Assembly: GCA_030536565.1 (NCBI GenBank)
Contig: JAUNPT010000086.1
Location: 1-9,627 of the forward strand
Direction of reading: 5' to 3'
DNA length: 9,627 nucleotides
Source of the DNA: Eubacteriales bacterium
GTDB taxonomy: Bacteria > Bacillota > Clostridia > Lachnospirales > Lachnospiraceae
How positions within the stretch are numbered: position 1 is the stretch's first letter; the number at the start of each line of letters is the position of its first letter. The position numbers were made by a program, and so were the translations under genes. Below, piece after piece: positions 5,336 through 9,627 of the stretch. The notes beneath the pieces are model-generated. The model did not search any database. It had not been told where the DNA came from and was given only the letters and a program-made list of their open reading frames with translations.

Positions 5336-5830
5336 ATGCAGGATATTAAAATCAGAAGGTATCAGGAAAATGATATAGATAAAATGACGGCTATATGGAA
5401 TGAGGTCGTAAAAGAGGGGACTGCCTTTCCGCAGGAGGAACTGCTGGATAATAAAACGGGAAAAGATTTTTTTGCAATGCAGACGTACTGCGGCGTGGCA
5501 GAGGATAATAATACTGGTGAAATGTATGGCCTGTATATTCTCCACCCTAATAATGTTGGAAGATGCGGTCATATATGTAATGCCAGTTATGCTGTTGCAA
5601 AGAAGAAAAGAGGACTGCATATAGGAGAGCAGCTTGTAAAAGACTGTCTTATACAGGCAAAGGAAAGCGGCTTTGGAGTGCTGCAGTTTAATGCTGTTGT
5701 TGCAGGAAATGTTCATGCAAGACATTTATATGAAAGACTTGGTTTTGTACAATTAGGTACAATACCTAAGGGCTTTAGAATGAATGATGGACATTATGAG
5801 GATATTTGTCCATATTATCATGAGCTGTGA
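5336..5830 (+). CDS. GNAT-family N-acetyltransferase (substrate unknown)
   Basis: A 164-residue single-domain GNAT protein, expected to move acetyl from acetyl-CoA to an amine on a small molecule, peptide or protein. The fold can be followed: IKIRRYQENDI (5-14) begins strand 1. The acetyl-CoA pyrophosphate-binding loop RGLHIG (92-97) follows strand 4. FNAVVAGNVHARHLYERLGF (118-137) is the usual motif B. Sequence style is nearest to YhhY/phosphinothricin-acetyltransferase-like members, but the substrate cannot be read from the sequence. AAGGAGG (5320-5326) lies 9 bases before the ATG at 5336 and only 3 bases before an in-frame ATG at 5330, so 5336 is preferred and 5330 remains possible. The frame is open further back into tRNA-Thr, but that part is not coding. 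Confidence 0.85.
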   Translation: MQDIKIRRYQENDIDKMTAIWNEVVKEGTAFPQEELLDNKTGKDFFAMQTYCGVAEDNNTGEMYGLYILHPNNVGRCGHICNASYAVAKKKRGLHIGEQLVKDCLIQAKESGFGVLQFNAVVAGNVHARHLYERLGFVQLGTIPKGFRMNDGHYEDICPYYHEL

Positions 5831-5837
5831 AGCTGCC

Positions 5838-5867
5838 TTAGAAGGAATAAAGATTTAAGCGTATAAT
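5838..5867 (+). promoter_or_regulatory. Candidate promoter for second GNAT gene
   Basis: A consensus -10 TATAAT (5862-5867) has TTAGAA (5838-5843) 18 bases upstream as a possible -35. It lies just after the first GNAT stop and about 40 bases before the next start, which suggests the second gene can be transcribed separately. Confidence 0.45.
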
Positions 5868-5905
5868 TTTCAGATAATTAAAAGTGGTTGAAGGAGGGGC
5901 GGAAA

Positions 5906-6379
5906 GTGAATATAAGACGTGCGCAGGAAAATGATATAGAAGGGCTTGATAAGCTGTTGTATCAGGTACTTATGGTGCATCATAATGGAAGACCGGATTT
6001 GTTTAAGGCAGACGTGAAAAAATATACAGATGATGAGTTAAGAGAAATCCTTCATGATGATACCAGACCGGTTTTTGTGGCAGCAGATGGAACTGAAGGC
6101 ATATTAGGATATGCATTCTGTGTATTTACACAGCATATTAATCATAATACGTTTACTGATGTGAAGACATTGTATATTGATGATTTATGTGTAGATGAGA
6201 ATGTAAGGGGACAGCATATTGGAAAGAAGCTTTACGAATATGTTCTGTCATATGCCAAAGCCTGTGGCTGCTATAATGTGACCCTGAATGTGTGGAGCTG
6301 TAATGAAAATGCAGTAAAATTTTATGAAAAATGCGGGCTTGTACCGCAGAAAATTGGTATGGAAAAAATATTAGACTGA
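5906..6379 (+). CDS. GNAT-family N-acetyltransferase (substrate unknown)
   Basis: A 157-residue GNAT protein. NIRRAQENDIEGLDKLL (2-18) opens the fold. TLYIDDLCVDENVRGQHIGKKLYEYV (88-113) holds strand 4 and the acetyl-CoA loop RGQHIG. LNVWSCNENAVKFYEKCGL (127-145) is motif B. The closing GMEKIL is the usual end for this group, which includes many protein or small-molecule acetyltransferases annotated only by family. The GTG at 5906 is chosen because AAGGAGG (5891-5897) sits 8 bases upstream; an upstream in-frame TTG at 5888 would place that site inside the gene. Its first residues resemble those of the preceding GNAT (IRRxQENDI in both), but the remainder differs, so any shared origin is old. 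Confidence 0.85.
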   Translation: MNIRRAQENDIEGLDKLLYQVLMVHHNGRPDLFKADVKKYTDDELREILHDDTRPVFVAADGTEGILGYAFCVFTQHINHNTFTDVKTLYIDDLCVDENVRGQHIGKKLYEYVLSYAKACGCYNVTLNVWSCNENAVKFYEKCGLVPQKIGMEKILD

Positions 6380-6396
6380 TAGAAGTAAAATATATA

Positions 6397-6426
6397 TTGA
6401 TTGCAGTGAACAAAGTGTGTTATCAT
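6397..6426 (+). promoter_or_regulatory. Candidate extended -10 promoter for purA
   Basis: TTGATT (6397-6402) and TATCAT (6421-6426) are 18 bases apart. TG one base before the -10 makes an extended -10 element (TGTTATCAT). The predicted start near 6433 coincides with the base of the leader hairpin at 6434-6453. Confidence 0.5.
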
Positions 6427-6433
6427 ATGAAAG

Positions 6434-6453
6434 TGTGGTCTGTTAATACCACA
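6434..6453 (+). promoter_or_regulatory. Hairpin at the start of the purA leader
   Basis: TGTGGT (6434-6439) pairs with ACCACA (6448-6453) around an 8-base loop, at or near the predicted 5' end of the purA mRNA. It could protect the transcript, or on DNA act as a small operator. I see no purine riboswitch or PurR box here. Function is inferred only from position. Confidence 0.4.
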
Positions 6454-6496
6454 AATGTATATGGATGCCAGCTTTTTTGGCGGAATGGAGGAAACT

Positions 6497-7792
6497 ATGG
6501 TAAAAGCTATTGTTGGAGCTAACTGGGGTGATGAAGGTAAGGGCAAGATTACAGATATGCTTGCTGAAGAATCCGATATCATTGTAAGATTCCAGGGAGG
6601 AAGTAACGCAGGTCATACAATTATTAATGATTATGGTAAGTTCGCATTACATCTTCTTCCATCAGGCGTTTTCTATAATCATACAACAAGTGTAATCGGC
6701 AATGGTGTTGCTTTGAATATTCCTTATCTCGTTAAGGAATTAAAGAGCCTTACAGACAGAAATGTACCTATGCCTAAAATATTAGTATCTGACAGAGCGC
6801 AGATTCTTATGCCTTATCATGTGGATTTTGATACATATGAAGAAGCGAGACTTGCAGGAAAATCATTCGGTTCAACAAAGTCTGGTATTGCACCATTTTA
6901 TTCGGATAAATATGCTAAAATCGGATTTCAGGTATGCGAGCTGTTCGGTGATGAGCAGGCATTAAAGGAAAAGATTGCCAATGTATGTACATTAAAAAAT
7001 GTTATGCTTGAGCATTTGTACCATCAGCCATTATTAGATGAGGAAAGCATTTTTAATACATTGATGGAGTATAAGGAGATGGTAAGGCCTTATGTCACAG
7101 ATACGTCTAAGTTCTTATCAGAAGCATTAAAGGCTGGAAAGAAAATTCTTCTTGAGGGGCAGCTTGGCTCATTAAAGGATCCAGACCATGGAATTTATCC
7201 TATGGTTACATCTTCATCAACACTTGCACCATTTGGTGCGATTGGAGCAGGTGTTCCCGCAGCGGCAATTCAGGACGTAGTTACAGTTGTAAAGGCTTAT
7301 TCATCAGCGGTAGGTGCAGGTGCATTTGTGAGTGAAATATTTGGTGATGAGGCACAGGAGCTAAGGGTTCGCGGCGGCGACGGAGGAGAATTTGGTGCAA
7401 CAACAGGACGTCCACGTCGTATGGGCTGGTTTGATGCGGTTGCTTCACGTTATGGCGTAAGAATGCAGGGAACAACAGAGGTCGCTTTAACAGTGATTGA
7501 TGTTTTAGGATATCTTGATGAAATCCCTATGTGCGTTGGTTATGAAATTGATGGGAAAATCACAAAGGATTTCCCAACAACCCCGGATTTAAATAAGGCT
7601 AAACCAGTGCTTAAGACATTTCCGGGCTGGAAATGTGACATCAGAGGAATTACAAGGTATGAAGATCTTCCAGCAGAGTGCCGTAATTATATTGAAGCGA
7701 TTGAGCAGGAGATAGAGGCACCAATTACAATGGTATCTAACGGGCCGGGAAGACATGAAATCATTCATAGAGTAAGCAGTTACGGAAAGTAA
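6497..7792 (+). CDS. purA: Adenylosuccinate synthetase
   Basis: PurA joins IMP and aspartate with GTP hydrolysis to make adenylosuccinate, the first committed step to AMP. The N terminus holds the GTP loop and catalytic residues: WGDEGKGK (10-17, with Asp12) and GSNAGHT (35-41, with His40). Later landmarks are VTSSST near residue 236 and the TTGRPRRMGWFD block near 306-317. The length of 431 is normal. The IMP loop reads FGSTKSGIAPFYSDKYAK (124-141), while well-studied PurA proteins have a GTTxxGIGPAY form, and Lys141 sits where the E. coli enzyme has Arg143. GGAGG (6487-6491) is 5 bases before the ATG. An in-frame ATG at 6455 lacks such a site. Flanking promoter and terminator suggest a single-gene transcript. 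Confidence 0.96.
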   Translation: MVKAIVGANWGDEGKGKITDMLAEESDIIVRFQGGSNAGHTIINDYGKFALHLLPSGVFYNHTTSVIGNGVALNIPYLVKELKSLTDRNVPMPKILVSDRAQILMPYHVDFDTYEEARLAGKSFGSTKSGIAPFYSDKYAKIGFQVCELFGDEQALKEKIANVCTLKNVMLEHLYHQPLLDEESIFNTLMEYKEMVRPYVTDTSKFLSEALKAGKKILLEGQLGSLKDPDHGIYPMVTSSSTLAPFGAIGAGVPAAAIQDVVTVVKAYSSAVGAGAFVSEIFGDEAQELRVRGGDGGEFGATTGRPRRMGWFDAVASRYGVRMQGTTEVALTVIDVLGYLDEIPMCVGYEIDGKITKDFPTTPDLNKAKPVLKTFPGWKCDIRGITRYEDLPAECRNYIEAIEQEIEAPITMVSNGPGRHEIIHRVSSYGK

Positions 7793-7804
7793 TATAAATA
7801 GTAT

Positions 7805-7839
7805 AAAAAGGGGTGCCAGGAAAAGCGGCATCTCTTTTT
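7805..7839 (+). terminator. Intrinsic terminator after purA
   Basis: AAAAAGGGGTGCC (7805-7817) pairs with GGCATCTCTTTTT (7827-7839) over 13 bp including two G-T pairs, with a 9-base loop and a T run in the right arm. The matching A run would let it serve the other strand too. It begins 12 bases after the purA stop. Confidence 0.8.
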
Positions 7840-7897
7840 GTCTGTTTATGACGTCAATATAAAAGGTTTTGCATAATTAAGACAACAGGAGGAGTTT

Positions 7898-8548
7898 ATG
7901 AAGTTTGAAAAATATTTTGACCATACAATTTTAAGCGCAACAGCTACTAAACAGCAGGTTAAAAAAGTCTGCGACGAGGCAATGGAGTATAATTTCGCAT
8001 CAGTTTGCGTAAATGGAAGGTTTACAGAATATGTAAAGGAACAGCTTGCAGGGAGTGATGTTGCAGTATGCGTTGTTGTTGGATTTCCGCTTGGGGCTAT
8101 GAGCAGTCAGGCTAAGGCAGCAGAAGCAGAGCTTGCAGTTAAGGCAGGTGCAGATGAAATTGATATGGTTATTTCTGTAGGTGCGTTGAAGGAAGAAGAT
8201 TATGATTATGTTCTTAATGATATAAAGATGGTGAGAAAAGCCTGTGATGGAAAGGTTTTAAAGGTTATTATTGAAACCTGTCTTTTGACAGATGAGGAAA
8301 AAGTAAAAGCCTGCCAGCTTGCAGTTGATGCCGGTGCTGATTTTGTAAAGACGTCTACAGGATTTTCTACTGGAGGAGCTGAAATCCATGATATTTCATT
8401 GATGAAAGCGGCTGTAGGTGATTTAGCTAAGGTAAAAGCCTCAGGTGGAATAAGAGATTATACAAGGGCTTCGGCTATGATAGATGCAGGAGCTGACCGT
8501 TTAGGTACCAGTGCTACAGTTAAGATTATGCAGGGCATAACCATATAG
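7898..8548 (+). CDS. deoC: Deoxyribose-phosphate aldolase
   Basis: DeoC reversibly splits 2-deoxyribose 5-phosphate into acetaldehyde and glyceraldehyde 3-phosphate, feeding deoxynucleoside sugar into central metabolism. It is a cytosolic class I aldolase with a TIM-barrel fold. The Schiff-base lysine is expected at Lys151 in FVKTSTGF (149-156). The helper lysine is Lys180 in VKASGGIRD (179-187). Asp90 (DEIDMV) and Lys122 (LKVIIET) complete the known active site. At 216 residues it is a normal short bacterial form. AGGAGG (7887-7892) lies 5 bases before the ATG. No deoR, pyrimidine phosphorylase or deoB is visible nearby, so it appears to be a lone gene. Its promoter must lie in 7840-7885, where I see only weak boxes. 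The stop codon lies inside a palindrome. Confidence 0.96.
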   Translation: MKFEKYFDHTILSATATKQQVKKVCDEAMEYNFASVCVNGRFTEYVKEQLAGSDVAVCVVVGFPLGAMSSQAKAAEAELAVKAGADEIDMVISVGALKEEDYDYVLNDIKMVRKACDGKVLKVIIETCLLTDEEKVKACQLAVDAGADFVKTSTGFSTGGAEIHDISLMKAAVGDLAKVKASGGIRDYTRASAMIDAGADRLGTSATVKIMQGITI

Positions 8549-8563
8549 CTTAATGCTATATGG
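8541..8563. terminator. Perfect 9-bp palindrome spanning the deoC stop
   Basis: CCATATAGC (8541-8549) pairs with GCTATATGG (8555-8563) around the loop TTAAT. The TAG stop of deoC (8546-8548) is in the left arm. No clear T run follows on either strand, so it is not a textbook intrinsic terminator. It sits between two converging genes (deoC and the minus-strand gene ending at 8582) and could end or protect both messages. Confidence 0.45.
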
Positions 8564-8581
8564 CTGCACCCTTCTAGTGAT

Positions 8582-8794
8582 TTATTGTACGTTTTTCTTG
8601 GAAAAAAACTTATACATGAGCAGCATTGCATATGAGACAACAGGCAGTACAATATCAGCAAATATTAATCCTTGAAAAAGGCGGTTACAAAATTCATTAT
8701 CAATTAATGCAGTCACGAGGGTAGTTATTAGAAGCATGCCCCATAAAATAACGACTGCAAGAGCTGTGATTCTTTTCCATGTTTTTTTATTCAA
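8582..8794 (-). CDS. Small two-helix membrane protein, unknown function
   Basis: A 70-residue protein I do not recognise by name. A short basic N terminus (MNKKTWKR) is followed by a hydrophobic helix at about 9-31 (ITALAVVILWGMLLITTLVTAL), a polar loop (IDNEFCNR), a second helix at about 40-63, and a basic end (KFFSKKNVQ). This charge pattern suggests both termini are cytoplasmic. Small proteins of this layout are common hypothetical genes in Lachnospiraceae (from memory, not searched). Reading on the minus strand, the start is TTG at 8794-8792, with GGGAGG (8806-8801) 6 bases upstream, a strong site that supports a real gene. It converges on deoC with a gap of 33 bases. The 250 bases to its right hold divergent promoter space for it and the next gene. 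Confidence 0.72.
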   Translation of the reverse strand: MNKKTWKRITALAVVILWGMLLITTLVTALIDNEFCNRLFQGLIFADIVLPVVSYAMLLMYKFFSKKNVQ

Positions 8795-8965
8795 TGTGAA
8801 CCTCCCGGAAATGTGTGATAATTATTTATACCATATTTTAAGACGGAATGAAATAATAGGTTGTAATATATTTCAATATGAACTATAATTTTTATGTTTT
8901 AATTGAAAAATATGTATGGGAGATGGCACAATGGAAAATATGTAAGGTGCGGCTTCCTGTATATA

Positions 8966-8998
8966 TTGACCCGGATATCGTGGGCAGCAGCATATCTA
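8966..8998 (+). promoter_or_regulatory. Tentative promoter before the adenylation gene
   Basis: TTGACC (8966-8971) is a near-consensus -35. Possible -10 sequences are GCATAT (8990-8995, spacer 18) or TATCTA further on (8993-8998, spacer 21). None is strong. If real, transcription would begin around 9002-9006 and only the start at 9046 (or 9025/9040) could be used. The rest of 8795-9024 shows no clear riboswitch or terminator to me. Confidence 0.25.
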
Positions 8999-9045
8999 AT
9001 AATAAACCGATAAAATATAAATTGATGAAAAAAGGCGGAATGACG

Positions 9046-9627
9046 ATGTTAAATAATATTCTTGATTATTTAGAAGAATCAAAAAGAAATTACCCTGATA
9101 AGGTTGCATTTGCAGACGAAAATACTTCTCTTACATATAAAGAATTGTGGGAGGTTTCAGACAAAATCGGTGCAGCACTGACTAAATACATTATGCCAAG
9201 GCAGGCAGTTTTAGTCTACATGGACAAGAGCTGCAGCGCAATAGCATTGTTTATGGGAATAGTCAAGGCAGGAGGCTTTTATGTTCTTTTAGACCCTGCA
9301 CAGCCGGCAGAGAGACTTAATATAATTATAGCTACACTTGGTGCAGAGGCCTGTATAGTGAATGAAAAGACTGATGAAAAGGCTAAACGTCTTGATTTCT
9401 CAGGCAGTATTTTATTGGCAGCTGATTTGATGAAGCATGTTATTTCGGAGGATGAGAGAAAGCAGCTTACAAAGGTAAGAAAAGAAGCTTTAGATATTGA
9501 CCCATTATATTCAATATTTACATCTGGTTCAACAGGAACACCAAAGGGAGTTATTGTAAATCATCGCTCAGTAATAGATTTTATAGAGTGCTTTACACAG
9601 GCCTTTGGGATTACAAGTGAGGACGTT
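9046..9627 (+). CDS. AMP-forming adenylation enzyme (NRPS A-domain/DltA type), 3' part outside window
   Basis: The first 194 residues of an ANL-superfamily enzyme that activates an amino or carboxylic acid as its adenylate with ATP, usually before loading it on a carrier protein or CoA. The visible core motifs are LTYKEL (29-34, A1), KAGGFYVLLDP (74-84, A2) and the ATP loop FTSGSTGTPKG (158-168, A3) followed by VNHRSVIDF. The substrate-specificity residues and the C-terminal domain lie beyond 9627, so the acid and pathway are unknown. A stand-alone amino acid adenylation protein, DltA-like ligase, or the first domain of an NRPS are all possible. The start at 9046 is chosen because AAGGCGG (9032-9038) is about 7 bases upstream. 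In-frame ATGs at 9025 and 9040 are alternatives. The frame also stays open far upstream, to an ATG at 8878. Confidence 0.85.
   Translation, partial: MLNNILDYLEESKRNYPDKVAFADENTSLTYKELWEVSDKIGAALTKYIMPRQAVLVYMDKSCSAIALFMGIVKAGGFYVLLDPAQPAERLNIIIATLGAEACIVNEKTDEKAKRLDFSGSILLAADLMKHVISEDERKQLTKVRKEALDIDPLYSIFTSGSTGTPKGVIVNHRSVIDFIECFTQAFGITSEDV

Noticed and set aside
6455..6496. Longer PurA start at 6455
   Set aside because: No Shine-Dalgarno sequence precedes it, and PurA proteins begin with MVKAIVGANWGDEGKGK, exactly the start at 6497.
6380..6496. Purine riboswitch or PurR box before purA
   Set aside because: The conserved purine aptamer loops and a PurR CCGAAC-type box were not found by eye. 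Only a simple hairpin is present.
7849..7856. TGACGTCA palindrome before deoC
   Set aside because: An 8-base palindrome alone is weak evidence. It does not match a regulator site I can name, and the boxes around it do not make a convincing promoter.
1..9627. Mobile element, prophage, toxin-antitoxin or defence system
   Set aside because: No transposase, integrase, phage, toxin or nuclease-defence motifs were recognised in any frame. Apart from two GNAT genes, one small protein and the cut-off adenylation gene, the window is core metabolism.

Overview
The window reads as a stretch of a low-GC Gram-positive chromosome, most likely a gut-type member of the Clostridia and probably Lachnospiraceae. 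This is judged from AGGAGG-type ribosome binding sites, AT-rich codon use, tRNA genes without an encoded CCA end, and protein sequences of lachnospiraceal character. No species can be named from the sequence alone. Most of the window is housekeeping DNA, and I see no phage, insertion sequence, CRISPR array or obvious new defence system.

Positions 1-595: the 3' part of tRNA-Val(TAC) and a complete elongator tRNA-Met(CAT) are followed by about 420 bases without a gene. This gap holds a perfect 24-bp inverted repeat (194-258), three near-identical 28-base hairpin repeats on a period of about 41 bases (275-423), and an extended -10 promoter at 484-514.

Positions 596-5073: a tight same-strand gene row ispF-cysE-cysS-mrnC-rlmB-sigH, with spacings from a 16-base overlap to 35 bases. 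It makes isoprenoid precursors (IspF), cysteine (CysE) and Cys-tRNA (CysS), matures 23S rRNA (Mini-III cleavage and RlmB methylation), and encodes a SigH-like sigma factor. The order matches the Bacillus ispF...cysE-cysS-mrnC-rlmB...sigH neighbourhood, with gltX and rae1 (yacP) absent. IspF carries an unusual cysteine-rich tail just before cysE.

Positions 5051-6379: a consensus promoter inside the end of sigH drives tRNA-Thr(GGT), which is followed by an intrinsic terminator. Two separate GNAT acetyltransferase genes follow.

Positions 6397-8563: purA (adenylosuccinate synthetase) with its own promoter, a leader hairpin and a terminator, then deoC (deoxyribose-phosphate aldolase), whose stop codon sits in a perfect palindrome.

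Positions 8582-9627: a small two-helix membrane protein on the minus strand, converging on deoC, and then the first 194 or so codons of an AMP-forming adenylation enzyme (NRPS/DltA type) that runs off the right edge.

The points most worth checking are the Cys-rich IspF tail upstream of the cysteine genes, the hairpin array behind the tRNAs, the T-loop change in tRNA-Thr, and the atypical substrate loop of PurA.
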